Shown here: positions 26,885 to 37,981 of the stretch, in pieces | How the letters are laid out: the number at the start of each line of letters is the position of its first letter | Position numbering within the stretch: the first letter of the stretch is position 1 | Assembly (NCBI RefSeq): GCF_002954325.1 | Contig: NZ_MQVX01000001.1 | Coordinates: 2,460,743 to 2,524,742 of the forward strand | Direction of reading: 5' to 3' | Source: Aureicoccus marinus | Lineage (GTDB): Bacteria > Bacteroidota > Bacteroidia > Flavobacteriales > Flavobacteriaceae | DNA: 64,000 bases | Notes under the pieces: generated by a model | The model's database searches: none | Seen by the model: only the letters and a program-made list of their open reading frames with translations | Told to the model about the DNA's origin: nothing | Position numbers and translations under genes: made by a program

Positions 26885-29800
26885 ATGAAAAAAACACTCT
26901 ACCTCCTGCTGGCGTGCCTGGTGGGATTCGGCCAATCTGCTGAGGCCCAAAGAAAATCCAAAAAGTCCAAAGACGAAAAAGCCCCTTTAGAATCGATTTC
27001 GATTTCGGGCCTTTCGTGGCGAAATGTCGGGCCCGCCTTGACTTCTGGGCGTATTTCGGACTTTGCTTTTAATCCGAATAACCCTTTTGAATACTACGTG
27101 GCCACCTCGGCCGGAGGGGTCTGGAAGACGGTCAATGCAGGGGTTACTTATGAACCGATTTTTGATTCCCAGGGCTCCTATTCCATCGGAGTAGTGACCA
27201 TGGACCCGAACAACCCCAATGTGATTTGGTGGGTACGGGAGAAAACAACAACCAGCGCTCAGTAGGTTACGGAGACGGACTGTACAAGTCAGAGGACGGT
27301 GGAAAAAGCTGGAAACATGTCGGGCTTAAAAACTCCGAACACATCGGAAAAATTATTGTCCACCCGGAGAATTCGGATGTCGTTTATGTAGCTGCTATTG
27401 GCCCCCTTTGGAGCAAAGGCGGAGACCGCGGACTTTACAAAACGGAAGACGGCGGAAAGACCTGGAAAGCCATTCTAACGGTAGACGAGCACACCGGAGT
27501 GAACGACGTGGTCATGGACCCGCGCAGCCCCGATGTCCTTTACGCTTCCACCTTGCAGAGAAGACGCCATGTGTATACCTACGTCGGCGGCGGCCCCGGT
27601 TCGGGCATGCATAAGAGTGTGGATGGAGGAGCCACCTGGACCAAGATCAACAAGGGCCTTCCCTCTGAGGAATTGGGCCGCATTGGCTTGGCCATTTCGC
27701 CCGCCAACCCAGAAATCATCTACGCCATCGTAGAAGCAGCAAACGGAAAGGGCGGATTTTTCGCCTCAACCAACCGCGGGGCTAGCTGGGAAAAAAGAAG
27801 CTCGCACGTGACCAGCGGAAACTACTACCAAGAGATCATCGCCGACCCGGTTGATGAGCACACTGTTTATTCTATGGATACCTGGATGTCGGTAACCCAC
27901 GACGGAGGACGAAGCTTTGATTTGGTGGGTGAAGACACCAAACACGTCGACAACCACGCCATGTGGATCAACCCCCACAACAACAAGCATTGGATCATTG
28001 GGTGCGATGGAGGAATCTACGAGACCTATGATGCGGCCAAGACCTGGGACTTCAAAAAGAACCTGCCCATCACCCAGTTTTACAAGGTAGCGGTCGACAA
28101 CGATGAGCCTTTCTACAACATTTATGGAGGTACCCAAGACAACTTTAGTTTGGGCGGACCTTCACGGGTTTTGACCAACCACGGGATTCGCAATTCCGAA
28201 TGGTTCATCACCAATGGAGGAGATGGATTTGAATCGCAGATTGATCCGAATAACCCGAATATCGTTTACGCCCAGTCCCAGTACGGAGGCCTGGTTCGCT
28301 TCGATAAAAAGAGCGGAGAAAGCGTTGGGATCAAGCCCAAGCCACCCAAAGGAGAAAACAACTACCGCTACAACTGGGACGCGCCTTTGGCCGTTAGTCG
28401 CCACGTATCGGGCCGCTTGTATTTTGCAGCGAACAAAGTATTCCGCTCGGACGATTACGGAAACAGCTGGGAGGAAATCAGCGGTGATTTGTCTCGTCAA
28501 ATCGACCGCAACACCCTCAAGGTGTACGACCGAGTGGTTAGTATGGACGCGGTGATGAAGAACGGTTCGACTTCCCCTTATGGAACAATTGTGGCCTTTT
28601 CTGAGTCTCCTAAAAACAAGGATTTATTGGCCGCTGGAACAGACGACGGGCTTATCCATATTTCGGAAAATGGAGGGAACAGCTGGAGAAAGATTTCTTC
28701 CATTCCCGGAGCACCCACCCAGTCCTATGTCAACAGTATTTACTTATCGCGCCACGACGAGAACGTGATCTATGTGGCCTTTAATCACCACAAATACGGA
28801 GATTTCAAACCCTATATTTTCAAGTCGACCAACAAAGGAAACAGCTGGACAGCCATTGCCTCCAATCTTCCGGAAAGGGGGAGTGTTTATGCTATTGAAG
28901 AGGATCATGTAGACAAGGACTTACTCTTTGTAGGAACGGAGTTTGGGGTTTTCTTCTCGCCGAATCAAGGCCAAGATTGGAAGCAACTCAAAAGCGGCTT
29001 ACCCACCATCGCTGTGCGTGATATCGCGATTCAAGAAAGAGAAAACGACCTTGTTCTGGGAACCTTTGGCCGTGGCTTCTATGTGATGGACGACTATTCT
29101 GTTCTCCGCAACATTGAGAACGCAACGCCGGCCGAAAGCGCCAAAATTTACCCGGTCAGAACAGCCTTGATGTGGGAGCAGAGCAGCCCCTTGGGCTTGC
29201 CCGGCAAGTCCTTCCAGGGAGACAACTTTTACACCGCAGCCAATCTCGGTCCGGAAGCTGATTACTTATTACTACAGCGACAGCTATACTTCGCTAAAGA
29301 AGAAGCGCCAAAAGAACGACAAGAAGTTGGTGAAAGACGGAGCGGACGCCCCTTACCCTTCTTATGAGACGCTAAAAGCAGAGTCGGACGAAACTAAACC
29401 CGAGCTTGTCTTTACCATCAAAGACGCGAGCGGAAAGGTGGTCAAGAAAGAGTACAAATCGGTGAGCAAAGGGGTGCAGCGTTTCCACTGGAATCTGCGT
29501 TACACTCCACAGAACCCAGTTAACCTGAATCGCTCTTCCTTCTACAACCCATTTGCTGGAAATGATGAAGGGACCCTGGTCAACCCGGGGATGTACACGG
29601 TCGAAATGGGACTGCTTGAAGACGGTTCTTTAAAGTCCCTGACCAGTCCTGTGCGCTTTGAAGTAAAAGCCTTGAACAATGTAGAGCTGCCGGCCGAAAA
29701 CCGCGCAGAGAAGGTGGCTTTCCAAAAAGCGATTGGGGCTGTTCAAGCCGATATGGGTATTGCCCAGCGCTTGATGTCGGAGACCAGAAACAAGCTGAGA

Positions 29801-30172
29801 CACATCAAAGTCGCCATCAAACGTGTGGAGGCTCCTGTTGGCAACTGGACGGCTGAGGTCAAGGCCATCGAAGACCAACTCGACCAGATCCAAATGAGCA
29901 TGTACGGAGACCCCGTCAAGCGCAGACTGGACATGGATCAGCCGATGTCTATCGCAAGTCGACTGGGATCGATCGGATACGAACAGAAATACTCGACCGC
30001 TCAACCCACCCAAACCCACCGCGACAGCTACGCCATCGTCAAGGAAGCGGTGGACAAGATCAAGGGCGATATGGAACGCCTCTATAACAAAAACCTGAAA
30101 GCCTTAGAAGACAAGCTCATTCAGGCCGGAGCTCCTTATTCGCCAGGACGTGGCGGGGAGCCGAGGAATTAA
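26885..30172 (+). CDS. Large secreted BNR/VPS10-like propeller protein (two frameshifts)
   Basis: After a signal peptide (ending GQSAEAQ) the protein contains many Asp-box/BNR repeats such as S-x-D-G-G-x-x-W ([36 protein letters not shown]), as in sortilin/VPS10 and sialidase-type propellers. Related proteins are often named WD40/YVTN/BNR repeat or glycosyl hydrolase, without proven activity. The frame breaks near 27232 (NPNVIW then VGTGENNNQRS), where one G is missing. It breaks again near 29255 (LGPEA then ITYYYSDSY), where one base is extra. Corrected length is about 1,095 residues with a helical C-terminal domain. It is a paralogue of the gene at 32638. A terminator follows. Confidence 0.86.
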
Positions 30173-30194
30173 GCATAGTTAATGAACAAAAAAG

Positions 30195-30225
30195 AAACCC
30201 ATGCCGGAAGGTGTGGGTTTTTTGT
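30195..30225 (+). terminator. Terminator after the first BNR/VPS10-like gene
   Basis: AAACCCATGCC pairs with GGTGTGGGTTT around GGAA, followed by a T run. On the minus strand it is also flanked by a T run, so it may serve the convergent DUF2779 gene too. Confidence 0.75.
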
Positions 30226-30247
30226 TGAAAGCTGAACTTAATTTGAG

Positions 30248-31726
30248 TTAATCACCCATCAAGTAACGGTAAATTTCGACCATAGCCAGAGTATCTAATC
30301 GGCAATAGTCCAGTAGATTTTTTCTGGTTTCCTGAGGGTCGCCTAAAAAATTAGCATCAAGCATTAATCGTCCCCAAGTGTCAAGCGCCATCCCGCCATC
30401 TTGAATTTTAAGGTCAGAATAACTGAATTCAGGACAGACGACAGGGAGCACCTTTTTAATGGAGGTAGAACCCCTAAAACGATAATCTACATAATCTTGC
30501 TTGAACACCTCCATAAGGTCGTACATGTGCCCATTCATGTACTTCAAGTAGTTTTCGAATTGAGGAATTAAGCGCATCATTTCGCTATTTCTGCCCATTT
30601 CAAAAGGAGCGTTCCACGAGACAAAGGTTCCAGAGAGCTCCGTAAACTCTTGCATTTTCGCCAACATATCGACCGGCAATTCCATTTGATCCCCCAGCCA
30701 TTCAAAGTGAGTTAACTGACCATTTTCTAATAGGGTATGAACGGAAACCTGAAAAACCATTTGCCTGTGGGGACCTAGGCCATCCGTTTTTGGGATGGCG
30801 CTTGCGAAAGTTTCATAATCCACGAAATGCAAAGGGAATGACAATGCAGAGAGGGTGTTCCTAACCCCGGATTTATTGAAGACTATTTTTTGGTCTTTTA
30901 CCGATTCCACTTGCCGCCTTTGCCTTGTGTTTAAATCAAAGTCCTCGGGCACATCGGCTATTTGGACCACCCCTAAATCAAGAAGTTGTTGGATCTTTTT
31001 GGCAGAAATTCGAGCTATTTCATAAATAGAATATTCGGGGATATCAGAATTAAAGTAGAAGAAGGTATCACAATGGTTGCTGCGAGTCTTTGAACGACAA
31101 GAACATTGAGATTCATTAATTGACGTAGTCTTGAGATATTTCAAGGCAGAGTTGATTTCTGCAAGTGTAGAGGAATACATTTCTGAAATGAACTCAGTGA
31201 CATCTTGAATCGTTAGAAGTCTTTGCGCTTTAATTACCCCTTCTTTTTTAAATGAAGGATTTAGATGAATTATAGAAACCTTGGAGACCTTAAGTCCGCA
31301 TTCCTCAAGAACGTACTTCTGGAAGCAGGCATCTTTCAGATGATTGTGCTTCTTGTCTGTTTTGATACTCGTAGAAGACTTGACTTCATAAAGATGAAAG
31401 CTGTTATCGTCCAGCTTTTCTAAAACGTCGACACGGGCGAAAGCCTTGCTTTCACTTAAAAAAGAAGCTTGAAAAAGCACTTTTTGTCCGCTATTCAAAG
31501 CGTCTTTTGTCCCTTTTGGACTGGCATTGTCAGGAAGGTCTTTTCCATTAGGAAACAGCTTTTTTGCATACCCTTCGACCTCATAACCCTCCTGAGCAAT
31601 CTTTTCCAGAAACAAAGAAAATTCTCCTATGAATTGAGAGGCTTCAACCGGCTTATTCTTTGCCAACCAGAGCGATTCTGGGCAGCGCAAATATTGAATA
31701 AAATCGGTTTTGGTTAATTGCTTCAT
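30248..31726 (-). CDS. DUF2779 protein: Fe-S nuclease plus DnaQ-like exonuclease domains
   Basis: From ATG 31724-31726 the product has 492 residues. The N-terminal half looks like a PD-(D/E)xK nuclease: YLRCPESLWL, then ARVDVLEK with the catalytic Asp and LYEVKSST with E-x-K. It has four cysteines, one in LRCPES and three in CSCRSKTRSNHC, an arrangement like the Fe-S clusters of Cas4/AddB-type nucleases. The C-terminal half has DEDD exonuclease motifs: HFVDYETFASAIP, FVSWNAPFEMGR and CRLDTLAMVEIYRY. The target is unknown; such proteins are found near mobile DNA in many genomes. The open frame upstream to 31759 lacks support. Confidence 0.8.
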   Translation of the reverse strand: MKQLTKTDFIQYLRCPESLWLAKNKPVEASQFIGEFSLFLEKIAQEGYEVEGYAKKLFPNGKDLPDNASPKGTKDALNSGQKVLFQASFLSESKAFARVDVLEKLDDNSFHLYEVKSSTSIKTDKKHNHLKDACFQKYVLEECGLKVSKVSIIHLNPSFKKEGVIKAQRLLTIQDVTEFISEMYSSTLAEINSALKYLKTTSINESQCSCRSKTRSNHCDTFFYFNSDIPEYSIYEIARISAKKIQQLLDLGVVQIADVPEDFDLNTRQRRQVESVKDQKIVFNKSGVRNTLSALSFPLHFVDYETFASAIPKTDGLGPHRQMVFQVSVHTLLENGQLTHFEWLGDQMELPVDMLAKMQEFTELSGTFVSWNAPFEMGRNSEMMRLIPQFENYLKYMNGHMYDLMEVFKQDYVDYRFRGSTSIKKVLPVVCPEFSYSDLKIQDGGMALDTWGRLMLDANFLGDPQETRKNLLDYCRLDTLAMVEIYRYLMGD

Positions 31727-31759
31727 TGCGACAGCTTTTAGTCCAAGCACAATATACAC

Positions 31760-32091
31760 TCATAACGCTATATAACGCTCTCTCTTTTATTGAAATGCCT
31801 GTGGATGGGGAGTTGAAAGTAAATCCCTGATATTTTTCGAATAATCAGGTAAGGAAAAAAGCCATATCCCTTTTCGATATGGGCAAGGTTTTCGGAGCGC
31901 CTCATGATATTAAATTTTAAGGCAACAGGTCAAATAAGGATAAAGTGGATCATTTGTTTTGATAGATCTATCCGCATTCTGAACCACCGTGGCTTTTGTG
32001 CTCGGTTGGTACGCATTTAGCGTTCCTGATGCGAGATAAAGTTATTAAATTTAAAGTGAGATTATATCCCCCCATAATTTTACCACCTACC
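31760..32091. other. Intergenic region with two stem-loops and a palindrome, no gene seen
   Basis: This 332-bp gap holds CCTGAT/ATCAGG (31826-31831 with 31844-31849) and CCATATC/GATATGG (31862-31868 with 31876-31882). The second is followed on the minus strand by a T run, so it could end a leftward transcript. GATAGATCTATC (31961-31972) is a perfect 12-bp palindrome. I see no coding frame. Confidence 0.5.
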
Positions 32092-32571
32092 ATGATTAAA
32101 CTTGACCCAACTAAAAAGATCCTCCACATCGATATGGACGGCGTTCTTGTCGACTTTAAGGCAGGGCTGGCTAAGGTCCACCTTGCAATTCAAGAAGAGT
32201 ATTTGGATAGGGAAGATGAAATTCCTGGCATTTTCTCTTTAATGCCGCCGATGGAAGGAGCCGTGGAGGCTTTTCATGAGCTATCCAAGAAGTACAACAC
32301 CTACATCCTTTCTACCGCCCCTTGGGAAAACCACACCGCCTGGATGGAGAAATTAATTTGGGTTAAGAATTACCTTGGTGAAGCGGCCTATAAGAGACTT
32401 ACAATCAGTCACAATAAACACCTGGCAATTGGAGATTTCTTGATTGACGATCGACCGCACAATGGAGCAAAGTATTTTCAAGGGGAATGGATTCACTTCG
32501 GATCAGATCGCTTTCCGGATTGGAAAAGCGTAGTAAATTACTTATCATCTCCCCTTATTCATGACCTTTAG
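32092..32571 (+). CDS. 5'(3')-deoxyribonucleotidase, NT5C type (HAD fold)
   Basis: This is a small cytoplasmic phosphatase of about 159 residues that removes phosphate from deoxyribonucleoside monophosphates. The start ATG at 32092 gives MIKLDPTKKILHIDMDGVLVDF, with the HAD nucleophile and acid/base Asp pair in DMDGVLVD. YILSTAPWEN supplies the second HAD motif Ser/Thr. HNKHLAIGDFLIDDRPHNG gives the Lys (motif III, HNKH) and the Asp pair (motif IV, DD). The upstream extension of the open frame to 31996 is rejected because it lacks coding character. It stands between the DUF2779 gene and the second BNR gene. Confidence 0.9.
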   Translation: MIKLDPTKKILHIDMDGVLVDFKAGLAKVHLAIQEEYLDREDEIPGIFSLMPPMEGAVEAFHELSKKYNTYILSTAPWENHTAWMEKLIWVKNYLGEAAYKRLTISHNKHLAIGDFLIDDRPHNGAKYFQGEWIHFGSDRFPDWKSVVNYLSSPLIHDL

Positions 32572-32637
32572 GTTAGAATAATTCAGTTCCCCCAACACTC
32601 CCTATCTTAGAGCTTTACGAAACCAATCCTATTCAAA

Positions 32638-35600
32638 ATGAAATTTCGTCTGCTCTTCACCTCCTTATTCGTCTGCGCCATCGCCTTTGGGCAGACCGCG
32701 GAAGACTACTTCAAACCCCTCAAATACCGCAATATTGGCCCTTTTCGAGGCGGCCGTTCCGTAAGCGCCACAGGTGTTGAGGGAGATCCGCTGACCTACT
32801 ATATGGGCACCACCGGTGGGGGTCTTTGGAAGACCGAAGACGCCGGTCAACACTGGAAAAACATTTCCGACGGCTTCTTTGAGCTCGGATCGGTGGGAGC
32901 CGTTCAGGTTTCTTCCTCCAACCCCAACGTAGTCTATGTGGGGATGGGCGAGCACGCGCCTCGCGGGGTGATGACCTCCTACGGGGACGGGGTTTACAAA
33001 TCCATCGACGCCGGGAAGACCTGGATGCATATGGGCCTGAAAGAAACCCAACACATTTCTCGTATCCGCATTCACCCAACCAACCCGGACATCGTTTTTG
33101 TAGCAGCCCAAGGGGCGCTTTATGGGCCGAATAAAGAAAGGGGAATCTTTAAATCGGAAGATGGCGGAAAGACCTGGAAGAACGTTCTTTTTGTCAATGA
33201 ACTCACCGGATGCTCCGAGCTTTCGATGGACCCTGAAATCCCGGAAACCCTTTACGCCACGATGTGGGAGCACCAGCGCAAACCCAATCAGGTGGTGAGT
33301 GGTGGAGCCGGTAGTGGCGTCTACAAATCCACGGATTCCGGAAAGACTTGGAAGAAAATTGAAGCCGGTCTTCCGGCCGAAAGAGGAAAGATGGCCATCG
33401 CGGTCAGTGGTGCTGATCGCAACAAGGTCTTCTTGCTCATGGAAAGCGATTCCAACAAAGACAAGGGCGGCCTATTTGTATCGAACAACGGCGGGGCGAG
33501 CTGGTCTATGGTGAGCGGAGACAACCGCCTGACCCAGCGTTCCTGGTACTATATCGAGGTCTTTCCTGACCCCAACAACACCGAAGTACTTTATGTCTTG
33601 AGCGCGCCTATGCTCAAGTCCAAAGACGGCGGAAAAACCTGGTCCACCATGAGGACAGGGCACGGCGATTACCACGATCTGTGGATCAACCCCGACAACT
33701 CCAACAATATGGTGGTTGCCGATGACGGCGGGGCTGAGGTCACCTTCAACGGAGGCAGCAGCTGGTCGCGCTTAGATCATTTGCCAACAGCGCAGTTCTA
33801 CCGCATCAATACCGACAATCTTTTCCCCTACAATATTTACGGAGGCCAGCAAGACAACTCTTCTGTGCGTATTGCCAGCATGTCAGTTCGCAGCGGAGGA
33901 ATTCAAGCCGGTCTGGACTGGACGGTTTCTGCCGGGGGCGAAAGTGCTTTCCTCGCCTTTGACCCAGACAACCCGCGCTATGTAATGGGGGGCAGCTACT
34001 TGGGAACGATTGAGGTCCTCGATACCGAGTCCCGCCTTTCTACCAAGGTGATGCCGGCTCCGATCCAGTACCTCGGGCGCAAGGCCAGAGACATGAAGTA
34101 CCTCTACAACTGGAATGCACCGATCATCTGGTCTCAGCACGAACCCGGCACCTTCTACCACTGCGCTCAACTCGTGTTGCGCACGCGCGATATGGGGCAG
34201 ACCTGGGAAGAAGTTTCGCCTGACCTGACCCGCAATATCGACGCTAAGCAGGGGAATGGAGGAGCACCTTATACCAACGAAGCGGTAGGGGCCGAAAACT
34301 ACGGTACCATTGCTTATATGGTGGAGTCTCCACACGAAAAAGGAGTCTTCTATACCGGAAGTGATGATGGCCTGGTGCACGTTACCAAAGACGGGGGCGA
34401 AAACTGGACCAATGTGACCCCAAAAGGGCAGGGAGAAACCTTGGTGAATGCCATAGAGGTATCTCCACACGATCCCGCCACGGTCTATATCGCTACTACA
34501 CGTTATAAATTCAACGACTACACTCCGGGTCTTCTCAAATCCACGGATTACGGAAAGACCTGGAAGAACATCAGCACGGGCATTCCTTATGGAGCGTTCA
34601 CGCGTGTTGTTCGCGAGGATCCCAACCGCAAAGACCTGTTGTATGCCGGAACCGAAAAGGGCATCTACCTGTCTTGGAATGGCGGAAAAAACTGGGAAAG
34701 CTTTCAGCTCAATTTACCTGCAACGCCCATCCTAGACCTCAAAGTGCACCAGAACGATTTGGTTGTGGCCACCTCTGGACGTTCCTTCTGGATTTTAGAC
34801 GATTTGAGCGTTCTGGACCAGTACAATTCAGCCAATAAATCAGCGGTTAAGATTTACCAGCCAGAAGAGGCGTATAACGGGATGTGGTGGAGTCCACTCA
34901 ACGGAAACAACCCGTCCTTCAAAGGAACCCAAGCCGGTACTGGAGTTAATCCAGCCAATGGTTTGGTGATCTACTACGAGTTGCCGGAATTGGCGAGTGA
35001 TAGCGAAATTACTCTAGAAATTCTCGACGCAAACGGCAAGCAGGTCAACCACTTTTCTTCCAAAAAGGACGCGTCTTACAAGCGTTATGCTGGAGGGCCA
35101 CCTCCGAGCCCAACCATCAGCAAGAAGAAAGGCCTCAACCGCTTTGTCTGGACCCTGGGACACAAGATCATGCCTGGAGTGGATGGCGTTTATATTGAGG
35201 CCGGATACGGTGGACATCGGGCTATTCCCGGGACTATACCCTGCGCTTAAGAGTGAACGGAAAGACCTACGATACCAAAGGGGTGATCAAAAGCATGCCG
35301 ACCTATCCAACGACCAAGGAGCAGTACATGGCCTATGATCGCTTTATGACCGAAACCGAAGCGGAGCTCACCAAAATGCACGACATGGTGAACACCCTTT
35401 ACGAAGCCAAGAAGCAGGTTGCTGATGTGCTAAAGGAAGTAAAGGACGAAACCCTAAAAGCGGAAGGAAAGAAACTTCTGGATGCCCTTGATGCTTGGGA
35501 TAAGGACATGGTTCAACGCAAGAGCAAGGCCTATGACGATGTCGAAAACTTCCCCAACAAATTCACAGCGGAGTACCTCTTTATGATCAACCACTCGAAC

Positions 35601-35762
35601 AGTAGTATCCCCCGTATCACCCAACCGGCCTTGGATCGCCGGGTAGAACTGGATGCACAATGGGCAGGACTAAAGGCAAAAGGCCAAAGCCTTTTGAAGG
35701 AAAAGATTCCGGCCTACAACGCTATGCTTTGGGAAAAAGGAATCGGTGCGATTCGTAAATAA
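32638..35762 (+). CDS. Second large secreted BNR/VPS10-like propeller protein (frameshifted)
   Basis: This is a paralogue of the 26885 gene. The signal peptide ends CAIAFGQ and is followed by [18 protein letters not shown], the usual opening of these proteins. BNR/Asp-box repeats follow along the chain ([36 protein letters not shown] and [12 protein letters not shown]), forming two propellers. The frame breaks near 35230: IPG then [14 protein letters not shown]. One base is missing there, and the corrected product is about 1,041 residues with an all-helical C-terminus. The frame change is at the same kind of site in both paralogues' C-terminal parts, but with different sign. A strong terminator follows. 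Confidence 0.86.
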
Positions 35763-35782
35763 CCAGCGCCTACAGAAACGAG

Positions 35783-35811
35783 AAAGCCCGGGATTTCCGG
35801 GCTTTTTCTTT
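35783..35811 (+). terminator. Terminator after the second BNR/VPS10-like gene
   Basis: AAAGCCCGG pairs with CCGGGCTTT around GATTT and is followed by T-rich sequence. It is a strong, near-symmetric hairpin. Confidence 0.85.
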
Positions 35812-35827
35812 GAATCTATTATTAATA

Positions 35828-37128
35828 TCATCTTCTTTCAACCTTGAAGCCAATGAACATCTCGTTAAGGAGATTTCCCGGTGCCTTAACTAGAAAAAAT
35901 AGTTCTTTATTCATGGGTATTTCATCAATGGGCATCTTAAGCCGTTGAAACTTAAAATCAACATCATAGAAAGCGGCTGTCTTCATTTTTATATTCGTCT
36001 GAAGGTCAAAATAAAGGTTGGAGTTCGCCACAGAATTAGAGACATTAAACTCTCGAATAATTCCCAATTCGAATTCACCAGTATACCGTTTTCTGAAAGA
36101 ACGTTTTAAACCTTCCTCTGGGATAAAACATTGAATATATTTTGGTGCTCCTTTCCAAAAAATGCTTTTGCATTTTGAGGATCTGATTTACTGACATCCC
36201 AAACGCGATTCTTAAATCCATCCATAGGTTGGATATCAACTTCGCGTGTTGCATTTAAACCTTTTGCATAAATGCCGAATGTCCCAAAGAAGTCTACACT
36301 CTTTTGAATATGTTGTTCAGAAGTTCTTGTCAACGCCCTTGTAAAAGTTATACGGTATACTCCTGCATAGTTTGAAGCCCTTTTTCTAGTGTCGTATTTA
36401 TAGATGGATTTGTTGGTAGAGATCGCCCAGATTTCTCCATTATGAACAGCGACATCTACAAAGTCTTTGCGCGTTCCTTTGAGTAAGTTCCATTTTTTTG
36501 CTCGGCTGTCCCAAGAGTATATTCCTTTGTTTCTTCCAACCGCATAGATTCTATTGGTCTTTTGATCTAGGGTTATCTTATTCGGCTGTCCGTTTAAGGT
36601 TTTCCATGTCCCAGCAAATTCTCTAAATCGATTGCTCCCGTCTAATCCATGTAGCCCTTTAGAGCTGGTTCCTACAATTTGATTTAATCCGTTGCTGTTT
36701 CGATTCTGCCCAATTAGAAGTTTCCATTGTCCGCCGAACAACTGGCGTAGCTTTTTGCTGGTGTCAATAGCGAATATCTTCCCGAATCTGGTAGTAATAA
36801 CCTCGTTGGTTTTAATACCCGGCACTTTAATCCACTTTCCTTTCACCTCAATGAAAACATCTTTAGCCGTAGATACCATATAAACCACCCCATCTTTGGT
36901 AATGGCAATTGACGAGGCGTTGTTGGGTCGACTGCTGTAGGTTCTCCAGCGTTTAGAGGAAGTGTTGTAGTCTGTAAACACATTCTTATTACTCACTACA
37001 AACACCTTCCCATTCTTGGGGTTGATGGCGATATCAGTCGCTGATCCACCGACTTTTACAAATTGTTGCGCTTGCATCGCGCTTATGCTGCACAGGATTG
37101 CAAAAAGAAAAAATTGCTTTTTCATCAT
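35828..37128 (-). CDS. Secreted beta-propeller (tectonin-like) protein of unknown function (frameshifted)
   Basis: ATG at 37126-37128 opens a signal peptide ending AMQAQ. The mature part has about six repeats with a tectonin-like rhythm of a Trp-rich strand and then a strand-turn such as SSIAITKDGVVYMVS, DIAINPKNGKVFVVS and KITLDQKTNRIYAVG, which suggests one propeller. The first frame stops at 36106. One base restored near 36120-36130, at a T run (NIFNV then FIPEEGLKRSF), continues to 35828 with an FELGIIREFNVSNSV-type C-terminal strand region. Corrected length is about 433 residues. Function unknown. It ends beside the terminator of the convergent BNR gene. Confidence 0.75.
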
Positions 37129-37196
37129 GATTGGATTTGCCCCTTGGTTGCAGAAGAAGCCAAAAGGTTAACAAATCCGAGAAAAACAATTTTTAA

Positions 37197-37697
37197 CTAC
37201 TCCTCTTCCAAACTCGCTTCCGTCAGAATAAGGCGATCATACATCTTGGGGTTGGTCAGGACGCTGTAGAACTCGTCCAGGTACTCCACCGCTGTTTGGT
37301 ACATCATGGGTTCTTTAAAGTGATTTTCCATGAGTGCCGCTAAGGCCATGATTTCGTCTTTTTTGGCGAGGAATTCATCTCGGACCAGGGTACAGGATCC
37401 TTCGGGTCTCTTATGTCCCCGATACACCCGCTGGGTCACGTGTTCGATCCCCGTTTGCTTATTCAGCCAATCGGGCACAAAGGCGTACTTGGGATTGACG
37501 AGCCCACAGAAATTAAATTCGTAGGGAGCAGGAATGATGATGTTGTCGTTGTTGTTCTTATCGCGCTGACAAGGCAGAACAATCTTGAGTTTGCGATCTG
37601 ATCGGAAAGGGGTGCCCTTGGCTTTTTTCTTTGGGATCTTGACTTTGATAGGTGGAAAGAAAGCGGTATGAGGAAGAAGCCCCTTCTTGGATTGCAC
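37197..37697 (-). CDS. Hypothetical protein, 166 residues
   Basis: This frame begins at ATG 37695-37697 with a basic lead and then FRSDRKLKIVLPCQRDKNN. Conserved-looking features are two cysteines (LPCQRD, NFCGLV), VPDWLNKQTGIEHVTQRVY and a helical C-terminal part ending TEASLEEE. There is no signal peptide. I do not recognise the family. Its first 15 codons overlap the opposite-strand start of the next open frame, so one of the two starts may be wrong; a later start is possible. Confidence 0.55.
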   Translation of the reverse strand: MQSKKGLLPHTAFFPPIKVKIPKKKAKGTPFRSDRKLKIVLPCQRDKNNNDNIIIPAPYEFNFCGLVNPKYAFVPDWLNKQTGIEHVTQRVYRGHKRPEGSCTLVRDEFLAKKDEIMALAALMENHFKEPMMYQTAVEYLDEFYSVLTNPKMYDRLILTEASLEEE

Positions 37698-37873
37698 TCA
37701 CCGAAAGAGATCTCTATCCCAAAAGTATGATTGATCAGATGGAAAACGCGCCCGGTTTGGACGAGATCAAAAGAGACGATTTAATCGCCGCTATGCAGTG
37801 GCACAAACCCTTGTCGAAAATGTTGCAGGCCTACCTGGAAGACACCGAAGGCAAACGCAGTATTATGGTTTAG
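37652..37873 (+). CDS. Small hypothetical acidic protein, possibly with in-frame stop
   Basis: A GTG-started frame encodes about 73 residues, helical and charged, containing LDEIKRDDLIAAMQWHKPL and LQAYLEDTEGKRSIMV. After the TAG at 37871-37873 the same frame goes on as RLEGDAEILKLLNEEIKF to TAA at 37928-37930, with protein-like character. So the stop may be a mutation or error, or the downstream peptide may be chance. The start region overlaps the opposite-strand 166-residue gene by 46 bp; ATG 37727 is an alternative start. Family not recognised. Confidence 0.4.
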   Translation: MERKRYEEEAPSWIALTERDLYPKSMIDQMENAPGLDEIKRDDLIAAMQWHKPLSKMLQAYLEDTEGKRSIMV

Positions 37874-37981
37874 CGCCTTGAAGGGGATGCCGAAATTCTA
37901 AAACTCCTCAACGAGGAGATTAAGTTTTAAGCTCCCTCCTTAAAAAATCCTATCTTTTGATCAATACAGTTTGATCATCCA

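Noticed and set aside
31996..32091. Upstream extension of the deoxyribonucleotidase
   Set aside because: No coding character; the HAD fold starts right after the internal ATG at 32092.
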